DNA of 62,837 nt from Pseudonocardia sulfidoxydans NBRC 16205 (GTDB lineage: Bacteria > Actinomycetota > Actinomycetes > Mycobacteriales > Pseudonocardiaceae). Below are positions 7,777 through 16,540 of this stretch, in pieces. The first letter of the stretch is position 1; each line of letters begins with the position of its first letter. The DNA is taken from positions 1 through 62,837 of the forward strand of contig NZ_BJVJ01000036.1 of the NCBI RefSeq assembly GCF_007989085.1. The letters run 5' to 3'. Position numbers and translations under genes: made by a program. Below the pieces are notes generated by a model. The model did not search any database and was not told the origin of the DNA. It saw only the letters and a list, made by a program, of their open reading frames with translations.

Positions 7777-8964
7777 CTACGGCGCCCGGGTCTCGACCGC
7801 CTGCTCCAGCAGCGGACCGGTCAGCTCGACCTGCCACGGGCGCGCGCCCCCGGCGACGAGGGCGGCGCGGACGTCGCCGTCGGCGGGTGGGGCCCAGCAG
7901 ATGCGGCGCAGCAGATCGGGCAGCAGCAGGTTCTCGACGGGGATCGTCCACTGCTCGCTCAGGCCGGCGAGGGCGGTGCGGGCCGCCGAGAGCCGGGCCG
8001 CCGCCTCGGGGTCGCGGTCGGACCACCGCGCGACCGGTGGTGGACCGTCGCCGGGGACGGTCGAGCGGGGCAGCTCGTCACCGGGGAGCTTCGCCGCCTC
8101 GTCGATCGCGGCGAACCAGTACGACGTCAGCCGCCGCTGCGAGCGCCCGCGGAACACCGGCAGAGCTGCCAGCGCGCCGGGGGTGGTGGGCGCGGTCACG
8201 GCGGCCTCCACGATCGCGGAGTCGGGCAGGACCCGGCCCGGCGCGATGTCGCGTTCGGCGGCGAGCCGGTCGCGTGCCTCCCACAGCGCGCGGACCGCGG
8301 CCAGCGGCCGCGGCTTGCGCACCTTGTGGATGCCCGAGGTGCGCCGCCACGGCTCCGCGCGCGGAGCCGGCGGGGGAGCAGTGCGCACGGCCTCGAACTC
8401 CTGCTCGGCGAACCCGAGCTTGCCCTGCTCGGCGAGCATCCGGGCGAGCAGGTCACGCAGTTCGACGAGAACCTCGACGTCGAGTGCGGCGTAGACGAGC
8501 CAGTCCTCGGGGAGCGGTCGGCGCGACCAGTCGGCCGCGCCGTGGCCCTTCTCCAGCGCGAGCCCCAGCAGCTGTTCGACCATGGGTCCGAGCCCGACGC
8601 GGGGGAGACCGGCGAGGCGGCCCGCGAGCTCGGTGTCGAACAGCGACGTCGGGGCCAGCCCGACCTCGGCCAGACACGGCAGATCCTGCGACGCCGCGTG
8701 CAGCACCCACTCCGGCCCCGTCAGCGCGGGTGCGAGCGCGGACAGGTCCGATCCGAGGGGGATCGGGTCCACCAGCGCCGAGCCCGCGCCCGCCCGGCGC
8801 AGCTGCACCAGGTAGGCCCGTTGCGAGTAGCGGAAACCCGAGGCGCGTTCGGCGTCGACCGCGATCGGGCCGGAGCCCGCCGCGAACGCCGCCGCGGTGC
8901 GCTCCAGCGCCTGCACGTCGGCCACCACGTCGGGCAGGCCGTCGGCAGGGCGCAGCAGCGGCAC
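7777..8964 (-). CDS. Ribonuclease D family 3'-5' exonuclease with HRDC domain
   Basis: 395 residues from a GTG at 8964. The DEDDy exonuclease core is visible: DAE near residue 38, an aspartate in ASQDLPCL, and the YAALDVEV motif with the terminal Tyr and Asp. HRDC-like helices follow. The family trims RNA 3' ends such as tRNA precursors. Upstream in frame there is only a CTG at 9045, overlapping the stop of the next regulator, so about 27 N-terminal residues could be missing if that is the real start. It converges on the kinase gene with only 4 bases between. Confidence 0.88.
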   Translation of the reverse strand: MPLLRPADGLPDVVADVQALERTAAAFAAGSGPIAVDAERASGFRYSQRAYLVQLRRAGAGSALVDPIPLGSDLSALAPALTGPEWVLHAASQDLPCLAEVGLAPTSLFDTELAGRLAGLPRVGLGPMVEQLLGLALEKGHGAADWSRRPLPEDWLVYAALDVEVLVELRDLLARMLAEQGKLGFAEQEFEAVRTAPPPAPRAEPWRRTSGIHKVRKPRPLAAVRALWEARDRLAAERDIAPGRVLPDSAIVEAAVTAPTTPGALAALPVFRGRSQRRLTSYWFAAIDEAAKLPGDELPRSTVPGDGPPPVARWSDRDPEAAARLSAARTALAGLSEQWTIPVENLLLPDLLRRICWAPPADGDVRAALVAGGARPWQVELTGPLLEQAVETRAP

Positions 8965-9041
8965 GGGTCCGTCGGGGTGGCCCGTCCCGTCGGTCGTGCC
9001 GCCCGCCCCGTGACGCGGGGGAGCGCTCGGTTGGTTCGTCG

Positions 9042-9758
9042 TCAGCGGATGACTCCCGCACGCATGGCGAGCGCCACCATCTGGGCCCGGTCGCCCGTGC
9101 CGAGCTTGCGCCCGATGCGCGACAGGTGGCTCTTGACGGTCAGCGCCGACAGGCTCAGCGCCTCGCCGATCTCCTTGTTCGACTGACCGTCGGCGACCAG
9201 CTGCAGCACCTCCACCTCACGGGCCGACAGCTCCCGTGGCGTGTTGTCGGTGCCCGGGACGCGCGTTCCCGTGGCGAGGAGCGGCGCCACCGTCGGGTCG
9301 GCGTAGACGCCGCCGTCCAGGACGCGCTTCACGCCGTCGGTCACGACGGCCGGCGAGGCCGACTTGAGCAGGTACGCCTGGGCCCCGGCCTGGAAGGCGG
9401 AGCGGACGGCGTACGGGTCGTCGGACGACGCGAGCACCACGAGCCGGTTCCAGCCCAGCGCGCGCAGCTCGGTCACCAGGTCGAGCCCGCTCCCGTCGGG
9501 CAGCCCGAGATCGAGGATCGCGAGGTCGCACGGCCCGTTGGCCTGCGCTCGAGCACGGGCCTCGGCCACCGAGGCGGCCTCGTGCACCGTTCCTGCCCCC
9601 ATCGAGCGCAGCCGCGCGGCGATCGCCTCGCGAAGGAGCGGGTGGTCGTCGACCACCAGCACCGAGAACAACTCTTCCCGCGGGTGCGGGACCATGGCAG
9701 GCGACAGCACAGCTCCGGTGGAACTGCGCGTAGGTACGCCCTGGCCCACAACGGCCAC
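9042..9758 (-). CDS. NarL/FixJ-family response regulator
   Basis: 238 residues from a GTG at 9758, chosen because AGGGAGG sits about 8 bases upstream; the frame stays open to 9944 but without a better site. The receiver domain has DDHP and the phospho-acceptor in LDLGLPDG. The LuxR-type helix-turn-helix lies at the C-terminus (LSAREVEVLQL through TVKSHLSRIGRKLG). No sensor kinase is adjacent, so it is an orphan regulator here. It overlaps the possible CTG start of the RNase D gene. Confidence 0.88.
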   Translation of the reverse strand: MAVVGQGVPTRSSTGAVLSPAMVPHPREELFSVLVVDDHPLLREAIAARLRSMGAGTVHEAASVAEARARAQANGPCDLAILDLGLPDGSGLDLVTELRALGWNRLVVLASSDDPYAVRSAFQAGAQAYLLKSASPAVVTDGVKRVLDGGVYADPTVAPLLATGTRVPGTDNTPRELSAREVEVLQLVADGQSNKEIGEALSLSALTVKSHLSRIGRKLGTGDRAQMVALAMRAGVIR

Positions 9759-10011
9759 GTTCTTACCTCCCTGGAGTCGGTCGTTGCCCCCCGACCGGCA
9801 CCAGATCCCCGGGCCGACGGAGAGTTGCGCCCGACCGCCCGAGGAGGTGTCGTGGAGGAAGCCTAGCCCCCCAAGCGGTCTAACGTCGTGTATCCGATCG
9901 AACTTCTCCGGGTGAAAGTTACAGCGTTGTCGCGCTGTGTACACCCGTTCGGGTGATCAACTCTCTGTCACCGATCGACTCCGCGCCCGGAAACCGCTGG
10001 TGAGCACGCGC

Positions 10012-10605
10012 TCATACCGTTCGGCGCGCGAGTCGTGGCACGCCGACCGGTGGCAGGCCCGCGGCCGTCGCGACGAGCGTCGCGAAGGCCTCGGCGTGTC
10101 GCGTGAGCGTGTCGGGCTCGTCGACCGGGGTCCACGAGGCCCGCAGCTCGACGTCGTCGTCGCGACGCGGGCCGGCGATGTCACCGAACCGCACGGACGA
10201 CGTCTGGGTCACCGTCCCGCCCAGCGCCGTGAAACCGGCGCCGCACCCGTCGAGCGCCTCGGTCAACCACGACCACGCGATCACCGGGAGCATCTCGTCG
10301 CCGAGCTGCTCACGTTCCAGGCGCGCCTGCACGAAGCACACGAGCCGGAACGTGCCGTCCCACTTGTCCTGCCCCGCCGGGTCGTGCAGCAGGATGAGCC
10401 GGCCGGACGTGTCCGGCTCGTCGAGGTCGTCGAGGCCGTCGCCGCGGTGACCGACGTCGGCCTCCACGCTGTAGGCCCACGAGAACGGCGCGAGCCGGGG
10501 TGGAGCCTCGAGCGGCCGGACGACGAGCTCGGGACGCGGCCGGTACGACGACAGAGCCGCCACCGCCTGGCGGAACTGTGGTGGTGGAGCGGTCGTATCG
10601 GGCAC
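10012..10605 (-). CDS. DUF3000 family protein
   Basis: 197 residues. I recognise the family from segments such as RPELVVRPLEAPPRLAPFS and the central FVQARLE region. DUF3000 proteins are conserved in actinobacteria next to hemE and RNase D, as here, but have no assigned biochemical function. No membrane segment or signal peptide. It is divergent from hemE with 96 bases between the two starts. Confidence 0.8.
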   Translation of the reverse strand: MPDTTAPPPQFRQAVAALSSYRPRPELVVRPLEAPPRLAPFSWAYSVEADVGHRGDGLDDLDEPDTSGRLILLHDPAGQDKWDGTFRLVCFVQARLEREQLGDEMLPVIAWSWLTEALDGCGAGFTALGGTVTQTSSVRFGDIAGPRRDDDVELRASWTPVDEPDTLTRHAEAFATLVATAAGLPPVGVPRLARRTV

Positions 10606-10701
10606 GAGCGGGGACTCTAGGTCGCGGCCCGGCCGGCCACCGGCAGGCGCGCCGGTATCCGATCGGGGGACGTGCTCCGACCTGTGGGATCATCGCTCGT
10701 G

Positions 10702-11772
10702 ATGGCTGCCCTCCCTGACCTCGAGACCGCGGGTGCGGTGCGTCGCGACCTGCGCGCCGCGCCGTTCCTGGTGGCCGCCCGCGGCGGCACCCCGTCGCGG
10801 GTCCCGGTGTGGTTCATGCGCCAGGCCGGTCGGTCGCTGCCCGAGTACCGCGCCCTGCGCGCCGGCACCGGCATGATCCAGGCCTGCCTCGACCCCGAGC
10901 TGACCTGCGAGATCACGCTGCAGCCCGTCCGCCGCCACGGCGTCGACGCGGCCATCCTCTTCAGCGACATCGTCGTCCCGCTGTACCTGTCGGGCATCGG
11001 CGTCGACATCGTCGCCGGCGTCGGGCCGGTCGTCGCCCGTCCCGTCCGCACAGCGGCCGACGTCGAGGCCCTGCCCACGCTGCACCCCGAGCAGGTCACC
11101 CCCGTCACCGACGCGATCCGGCTGCTCACCCGCGCCCTCGGCGAGACCCCGCTGATCGGTTTCGCGGGCGCCCCGTTCACCCTCGCCTCCTACCTCGTCG
11201 AGGGCGGGCCCAGCCGCAACCACGAGAAGACCAAGGCGCTCATGCGCAGCGCCCCCGCGGTCTGGCACGCCCTGCTGGCCAAGCTCGCCGACTCGACGTC
11301 GGTCTTCCTGCGCGCCCAGATCGCCGCGGGCGTCGACGCCGTCCAGCTGTTCGACTCCTGGGCGGGTGCGCTGACCGAGCGCGACTACCGCTCGTTCGTC
11401 GCACCGCACTCCGCCGCCGTCCTCGGCCCGCTCGCCGCCGCGGGCGTGCCGCGCATCCACTTCGGCGTCGGCACCGGTGAGCTGCTCGGCGCGATGTCGG
11501 AGATCACCGACGTCATCGGCGTCGACTGGCGGGTCCCGCTCGACGAGGCCGTCCGCCGCACCGGCGGCACCCACCCCGTCCAGGGCAACCTCGACCCGGC
11601 CGTCCTGTTCGCCGACGCCGCGTCCGTCGAGTCCGAGGTCCGCCGCATCGCCGCCGAGGGCCGCGCCGCCCCCGGCCACGTGTTCAACCTGGGGCACGGC
11701 GTGCTCCCCGAGACCGACCCCGACGTCGTCACCCGCGTCGTCGACCTGGTCCACACGCTGCCCGTCCGGTGA
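10702..11772 (+). CDS. hemE: Uroporphyrinogen decarboxylase
   Basis: 356 residues from the ATG at 10702; a GTG directly before it could also serve. It removes four acetate carboxyls from uroporphyrinogen III to give coproporphyrinogen III. The family N-terminal signature [16 protein letters not shown] and the conserved [12 protein letters not shown] segment are present. It heads hemE-hemY-hemQ and its stop overlaps the hemY start (GTGA), which indicates one transcript with coupled translation. Confidence 0.96.
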   Translation: MAALPDLETAGAVRRDLRAAPFLVAARGGTPSRVPVWFMRQAGRSLPEYRALRAGTGMIQACLDPELTCEITLQPVRRHGVDAAILFSDIVVPLYLSGIGVDIVAGVGPVVARPVRTAADVEALPTLHPEQVTPVTDAIRLLTRALGETPLIGFAGAPFTLASYLVEGGPSRNHEKTKALMRSAPAVWHALLAKLADSTSVFLRAQIAAGVDAVQLFDSWAGALTERDYRSFVAPHSAAVLGPLAAAGVPRIHFGVGTGELLGAMSEITDVIGVDWRVPLDEAVRRTGGTHPVQGNLDPAVLFADAASVESEVRRIAAEGRAAPGHVFNLGHGVLPETDPDVVTRVVDLVHTLPVR

Positions 11773-13199
11773 CGGCCCCGGCCGCCGCAGCCGCGGTCGC
11801 GCCTGTCGTCGCGGTCGTCGGTGCGGGCGTCTCCGGGCTCGCCGCCGCCCACCGGCTCCGCACCCTCCTCGGCGCGGCGGCGCGCATCGTCGTGTGCGAA
11901 CGCGCATCGCGGACCGGTGGCGTCCTGCGCACCGTCGACCTCGCCGGAGTCGCCGTCGACGTCGGCGCCGAAGCGTTCCTCGCCCGCCGCCCCGAGGTCC
12001 CCGCACTACTCGCCGAGCTGGGCCTCACCGGCCGCGTCGTCCACCCCACGACGGCCGTCGCGTCGATCCGGGCGGGCGGGCGCACCGGCCCCCTGCCCAC
12101 CGGAACCCTCCTCGGCGTGCCCACCGGCGCCGCCCGCCTCGACGGCGTCCTCACCGCCCGCGGGCTCGCCGCCGTCGCCGCCGAACCCACGCTCCCGCTC
12201 GACTGGGAACCGGGTGGCGACGTCGCCCTCGGCGGGATGCTCCGCGCCCGCTTCGGACCCGAGATCGTCGACCGCGTCGCCGACCCGCTGCTCGGTGGCG
12301 TCTACGCCGGCCGCGTCGACACCCTCGGGCTGCGGGCCACGATCCCCGCCCTCGCCGCCGCCCTCGACGCCGGCGCGGCGTCGCTCACCGAGGCGGCGTC
12401 CGGGCTCGCCGGCCCCACCGCGGCCACCGGGCCGGTCTTCGGTGGTCTCGACGGCGGCTACCGGGTGCTGCTCGACGCGCTCACCGCCGCCGCCCGCCCC
12501 GAGCTGCGGCTCGACACCACGGTCCGCTCCCTCTCCCGGACCCCCACGGGCTGGCGGCTCACCCTCGGACCCGTCCCGGCGCCCGAGCACCTCGACGTCG
12601 ACGCCGTCGTCCTCGCCGTCCCCGCACCCGCCGCCCGCAAGCTTCTCGCCGACGTCGTGCCCGCCGCCGCGGCCGCCGCCGGCCGTATCGAGCTGGCGTC
12701 GTCGGTCGTCGTCGCAATGGCCTACCGGGCCGTCGACGCCGCGGGCCTGCCCGCCACCTCCGGTGTCCTCGTCGCCGCCGACGAACCGCTGTCGATCAAG
12801 GCCGCCACCCACACGTCCACGAAGTGGGGCCACCTCGCCCCGGACGCCACCGACGGCCTCGTCCGGCTCCGCGCCTCCCTCGGCCGGTTCGGGGAGGCCG
12901 CGACGCTGCAGGTCGACGACGCGGCGCTCGTCGTCCGCGTCCGCGCCGACCTCGCCGCACTGCACGGGATCACCGCCGCACCCGCCGCCGTCCACGTCCA
13001 GCGCTGGGGCGGGGGGCTGCCACAGTACGCCGTCGGCCACGTCGCGACGGTCGCCACGCTCGAAGCCGCCGTCGCCGCCGAACCCCGGCTCGCCGTCGCC
13101 GGGTCAGCGCTGCACGGGGTCGGGGTGCCCGCGTGCATCGGGACCGCGCGGGCCGCCGCGGAACGGGTCGCCGCGGCCGTCACCGCCGCCGCGTCCTGA
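11769..13199 (+). CDS. hemY: Coproporphyrinogen III oxidase / protoporphyrinogen oxidase (HemY type)
   Basis: 476 residues. An FAD-binding Rossmann motif ([14 protein letters not shown]) is at the N-terminus, and the C-terminal [16 protein letters not shown] segment closes the flavin site. With HemQ next door, its likely reaction is oxidation of coproporphyrinogen III to coproporphyrin III in the coproporphyrin-dependent pathway of Gram-positive bacteria. That assignment comes from family and context. It overlaps hemE by 4 bases. Confidence 0.92.
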   Translation: MTAPAAAAAVAPVVAVVGAGVSGLAAAHRLRTLLGAAARIVVCERASRTGGVLRTVDLAGVAVDVGAEAFLARRPEVPALLAELGLTGRVVHPTTAVASIRAGGRTGPLPTGTLLGVPTGAARLDGVLTARGLAAVAAEPTLPLDWEPGGDVALGGMLRARFGPEIVDRVADPLLGGVYAGRVDTLGLRATIPALAAALDAGAASLTEAASGLAGPTAATGPVFGGLDGGYRVLLDALTAAARPELRLDTTVRSLSRTPTGWRLTLGPVPAPEHLDVDAVVLAVPAPAARKLLADVVPAAAAAAGRIELASSVVVAMAYRAVDAAGLPATSGVLVAADEPLSIKAATHTSTKWGHLAPDATDGLVRLRASLGRFGEAATLQVDDAALVVRVRADLAALHGITAAPAAVHVQRWGGGLPQYAVGHVATVATLEAAVAAEPRLAVAGSALHGVGVPACIGTARAAAERVAAAVTAAAS

Positions 13200-13273
13200 T
13201 CGGCTGCGTCCTCGGCGTGGCGCCGCCCACGGGTGCTGCCGACATCGCCGGCCGGCTCCGTAGACTCGGGGGC

Positions 13274-13969
13274 ATGTCACGCCTCGACTACGCGCAGCTC
13301 AACGACACGATCCGCTACACCATGTGGTCGGTGTTCCGCGTCGAGGCCGGTCGGCTCGGCGACGACCGCGCCGGCGCCGCCACCCAGGCCACCGAGTTCG
13401 TCGAGGCCCTGGCGGGCAAGGGTGTCGTCGTCCGGGGCGTCTACGACCTCGCCGGTCTGCGCGCCGACGCCGACTACATGGTGTGGTGGCACGCCGAGAC
13501 CGTCGAGGCCCTGCAGGCCGCCTACTCCGACCTGCGCCGCAGCACCGCGCTGGGCCGTGCCTCCGTCCCCGTGTGGAGCCAGACCGCGCTGCACCGGCCG
13601 GCGGAGTTCAACAAGAGCCACATCCCGGCGTTCCTCGCCGGTGAGGAAGCGCGGCGCTACGTCTGCGTGTACCCGTTCGTGCGCTCCTACGACTGGTACC
13701 TGCTGCCCGACGACGAGCGTCGCAAGATGCTCGCCGACCACGGCAAGGAGGCCCGCGGCTACCCCGACGTGCGGGCCAACACCGTCCCCGCCTTCGCCCT
13801 CGGCGACTACGAGTGGATCCTCGCGTTCGAGGCCGACGAGCTGCACCGCATCGTCGACCTCATGCGCCACCTGCGCGCCACCGAGGCCCGCCGCCACGTC
13901 CGCGAGGAGGTCCCCTTCTACACAGGCCCCCGCGTCGAGATCGGCGACCTCGTCAGCACCCTCCCGTAA
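13274..13969 (+). CDS. hemQ: Coproheme decarboxylase HemQ (chlorite dismutase-like)
   Basis: 231 residues. Peroxide-dependent decarboxylation of coproheme to heme b is the last step of the coproporphyrin pathway. The radical-forming tyrosine region YDWYLLP and the proximal-histidine segment [16 protein letters not shown] are both present. It is the third gene of the hem operon, 74 bases after hemY. The ATG is preceded by CTCGGGGGC. No ferrochelatase is seen in the window. Confidence 0.94.
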   Translation: MSRLDYAQLNDTIRYTMWSVFRVEAGRLGDDRAGAATQATEFVEALAGKGVVVRGVYDLAGLRADADYMVWWHAETVEALQAAYSDLRRSTALGRASVPVWSQTALHRPAEFNKSHIPAFLAGEEARRYVCVYPFVRSYDWYLLPDDERRKMLADHGKEARGYPDVRANTVPAFALGDYEWILAFEADELHRIVDLMRHLRATEARRHVREEVPFYTGPRVEIGDLVSTLP

Positions 13970-13974
13970 GACCT

Positions 13975-14031
13975 CGAGCTCGACGTCAGCCTGGCTCCGA
14001 GACCTCCGGAACCAGGCTCAGGTCGAACTCG
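13975..14031. terminator. Long stem-loop after hemQ
   Basis: The left arm (CGAGCTCGACGTCAGCCTGG, then CTCC) pairs with a right arm ending TCAGGTCGAACTCG, with few mismatches over about 24 bp and a short loop. It starts 5 bases after the hemQ stop and faces the convergent msrB gene. There is no T-run, as is common in actinobacteria. Confidence 0.6.
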
Positions 14032-14134
14032 GCAGGGTGACGGTCAGACCTTCGTCCAGATGCAGCCCTTCTTCGCCGTCGCCGAGCCAGCGGCCTGGAC
14101 GGTAGGCAGGTCGCCGACCTCGGGAACAGGGTTC

Positions 14135-14184
14135 GGTTCGACGTGAGGGCTCGGCGGCGGTCGCCGGGGAACCCTCACGTCGAA
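14135..14184. terminator. Perfect 14-bp stem-loop after msrB
   Basis: GTTCGACGTGAGGG (14135-14148) and CCCTCACGTCGAAC (14171-14184) are exact inverted repeats around a 22-base GC-rich loop. It lies 9 bases beyond the msrB stop, so it is probably the msrB terminator. Its right arm plus flank resembles the flank of the hemQ stem-loop (GTCGAACTCGGC in both). Confidence 0.6.
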
Positions 14185-14193
14185 CTCGGCGGG

Positions 14194-14652
14194 TCAGGAC
14201 GTCGCGTCGGGCTCCAGCGTCATCGAGATCGAGTTGATGCAGTACCGCAGATCGGTGGGCGTCGCGTAGCCCTCGCCCTCGAAGACGTGACCGAGGTGGC
14301 TGTGGCAGTTGGCGCACAGCACCTCGACGCGGCGCATGCCCATGCTGGTGTCGACGCGCTCGATCACCGCCGCCGAGTCCTTCGGGCTGAAGAACGACGG
14401 CCACCCGCAGTGCGACTCGAACTTCGTCTCGCTGCGGAAGAGCTCCGCCCCGCAGGCCCGGCAGTGGTAGACGCCGACGGTCTTCGTGTCGGTGTACTCG
14501 CCGGTGAAGGGCCGCTCGGTGCCCGCCTGCCGGAGCACCTGGTACTCGGCGGGGGAGAGCTCGGCGCGCCACTGTTCGTCGGACTTGTGGACGGGAGCCT
14601 CGCCGAGCTCGGTGTCGGTGGTGGTTTCCTGGCCACGGCTGAACAGACCCAT
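14194..14652 (-). CDS. msrB: Peptide-methionine (R)-S-oxide reductase
   Basis: 152 residues. It reduces the R epimer of methionine sulfoxide in proteins. Two zinc-binding CxxC pairs (CRAC and CANC), the GWPSF segment and the C-terminal catalytic cysteine in RYCINS are all present, so this looks like a complete zinc-containing cytosolic MsrB. No signal peptide. It is convergent with hemQ. Confidence 0.95.
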   Translation of the reverse strand: MGLFSRGQETTTDTELGEAPVHKSDEQWRAELSPAEYQVLRQAGTERPFTGEYTDTKTVGVYHCRACGAELFRSETKFESHCGWPSFFSPKDSAAVIERVDTSMGMRRVEVLCANCHSHLGHVFEGEGYATPTDLRYCINSISMTLEPDATS

Positions 14653-14701
14653 GCGTCCACGCTAACCCGTCGTGCAAGCTCGTGGAGGCCGCCTGGGAGG
14701 G

Positions 14702-15013
14702 TCAGCCGGACATGATCGTGAGGACGGCGGTCAGGATCGTCGTCGCCACGTAGACGACGCCGGCGAGCAGCAGCAGGACGACGAGTACGGCGGCCCAGCG
14801 CCGACCGCCTTCGGCGCGGTTGGCGGCGTCGGCGAAGTCGCCGACGCCGGTGAGGGAGGCCTCGACGGTGAAGGAGGGTTCGCGGCGCATCCGGTCGAGG
14901 TGGGCGGCGAAGGCCTGCACCTCGGGTTCGGCGGGGTCGAGGCCGAGGAGCTCGTCGTCGAACAGGCGTGACCGGCGGCCCGGGTCGGGCGGGTCGGTGT
15001 CACGCGGAGCCAT
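14702..15013 (-). CDS. Small single-pass membrane protein, unknown
   Basis: 103 residues. A soluble charged N-terminal part (about 1-70, rich in Asp, Glu and Arg) is followed by one hydrophobic segment (about 73-97) near the C-terminus, so it is probably anchored in the membrane with most of the protein in the cytoplasm. I do not recognise a family. It is divergent from the LigD polymerase gene, with 29 bases between their starts. Confidence 0.65.
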   Translation of the reverse strand: MAPRDTDPPDPGRRSRLFDDELLGLDPAEPEVQAFAAHLDRMRREPSFTVEASLTGVGDFADAANRAEGGRRWAAVLVVLLLLAGVVYVATTILTAVLTIMSG

Positions 15014-15042
15014 CGCCCGAGGCTAGCGGTAGCGTCGCGGGC

Positions 15043-16083
15043 ATGGCGGCCAAGACCGTGGTGCTGTTGACCGTGCCGGGGCCCGAGGGCGACCGGGAGG
15101 TACGCCTGACGAGCCCGGACAAGGTCTACTTCCCGGAGCGGGGGATCACGAAGCGGCAGGTCGTCGAGTACTACCTGGCCGTCGCGGAGCCGATGACGCG
15201 CGTCCTGCTGGACCGGCCGACGAACCTGAAGCGGTATCCCGACGGGGTCGACGGGGAGCCGTTCTTCGCGAAGCGCCTGCCGAAGGGGGCGCCGGAGTGG
15301 GTGCGGACGGCGCGGGTGACGTTCCCCAGCGGTCGGACGGCGGACACGTTCGCGCCGTCGGAGCCGGCCGCGATCGCGTGGGCGGCGAACATGGGCACGC
15401 TGGACTTCCACCCGTGGCCGGTCCGCGCGGCCGACACCGACCGTCCCGACGAGCTGCGCATCGACCTGGACCCGCAGCCGGGCACGGACTTCGCCGACGC
15501 GGTCGCGGTGGCGGCGGTGCTGCACGAGGTGCTCGACGAGGCGGGCCTGGTGGGCTGGCCGAAGACGTCGGGCGGGCGGGGCATCCACGTGTTCGCCCGG
15601 ATCCGGCCGGAGTGGTCGTTCATCGAGGTGCGGCGGGCGGTGATCGCGATCGCGCGACGGGTGTGTGGCCGCGTCCCGGAGCGGGCGACGGTGGACTGGT
15701 GGAAGGAGGAGCGCGGCGAACGCGTCTTCCTCGACTACAACCAGGCGGCGCGGGACCGGACGATCGCGTCGGCGTGGTCGGTGCGGGGGCTGCCGCGGGC
15801 GACGGTGTCGATGCCGGTGACGTGGGAGACGCTGCCCGACGTGGCACCGGAGGACTTCGACGTGCTGACGGTCCCGGCCCTGCTGGAGCGTGACGGTGAC
15901 GCGCACGCGGGGATGGACGACGCGGTCGGCGGGATCGAGACGGCGCTGGAGTGGTTCGCGGCCGACGAGCGCGACCGCGGGCTGGGCGAGCTGCCCTATC
16001 CGCCGGAGTACCCGAAGATGCCGGGGGAGCCGATGCGGGTGCAGCCGTCGCGGGCGCGTGCGGGCAGGGACGACGCCGGCTGA
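15043..16083 (+). CDS. LigD-type DNA primase-polymerase domain protein (NHEJ)
   Basis: 346 residues, matching a stand-alone PolDom of the archaeo-eukaryotic primase fold, as in the polymerase part of LigD. The metal-binding DxD appears in ELRIDLDPQPG, and the KTSGGRGIHVF segment is the conserved nucleotide-binding region. It lacks ligase and phosphoesterase domains, which in actinobacteria are often on separate genes. The expected role is gap filling in Ku-dependent end joining; no ku or ligase gene is nearby. The start is the ATG at 15043, just after GCGTCGCGGGC. Confidence 0.88.
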   Translation: MAAKTVVLLTVPGPEGDREVRLTSPDKVYFPERGITKRQVVEYYLAVAEPMTRVLLDRPTNLKRYPDGVDGEPFFAKRLPKGAPEWVRTARVTFPSGRTADTFAPSEPAAIAWAANMGTLDFHPWPVRAADTDRPDELRIDLDPQPGTDFADAVAVAAVLHEVLDEAGLVGWPKTSGGRGIHVFARIRPEWSFIEVRRAVIAIARRVCGRVPERATVDWWKEERGERVFLDYNQAARDRTIASAWSVRGLPRATVSMPVTWETLPDVAPEDFDVLTVPALLERDGDAHAGMDDAVGGIETALEWFAADERDRGLGELPYPPEYPKMPGEPMRVQPSRARAGRDDAG

Positions 16084-16279
16084 GCGGTCCGTTCGTCGTG
16101 TGCGGCGGGCATGTCGTCGCAGGTCGGATATGGGTTCGCTGTGTGCGGGCCCTGTTCTGCCGCAAGGGGTTCCCCGGATGAAGGAGCCTTCGGGCGAGGA
16201 GTAGTTTGCTACCCCACGTAGTCGGTTGGTCACGTCGCCGAACCGAATCCCAGCCGAACCAAAAACCGAGAGGGGAACG

Positions 16280-16513
16280 ATGAGTCTCGTTGCGGTCCTT
16301 GCCGAGATGCCCGATCTGCTGGAGCGCACGATCAGTGAGCACGCTCCCGATCATCTCGGTCAGTGCCGCGAGTGCCGTGACTCGTCGGGTGTGTCGGCGC
16401 CGTGGCCGTGCATGATGCGCGAGATGGCCGACGAGGCCAGCGACATCCGCCGTGGCGGTCTGCCCGGCACCTACGGCGGGCGGCACCGCCCGCTGCGCTC
16501 CGTCCGCGTCTGA
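16280..16513 (+). CDS. Small cysteine-containing actinobacterial protein, unknown
   Basis: 77 residues starting at an ATG preceded by GAGAGGGG, a good ribosome-binding site. A CRECRD segment in the middle and a later cysteine could bind a metal, but this is only suggestive. The C-terminus is basic. It sits alone between the LigD polymerase gene and the convergent hydrolase gene, and the 196-base upstream gap is relatively AT-rich, consistent with a promoter. No function can be assigned. Confidence 0.7.
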   Translation: MSLVAVLAEMPDLLERTISEHAPDHLGQCRECRDSSGVSAPWPCMMREMADEASDIRRGGLPGTYGGRHRPLRSVRV

Positions 16514-16540
16514 CCGGTCACTGGGCCGCGAGGTCGGGGA

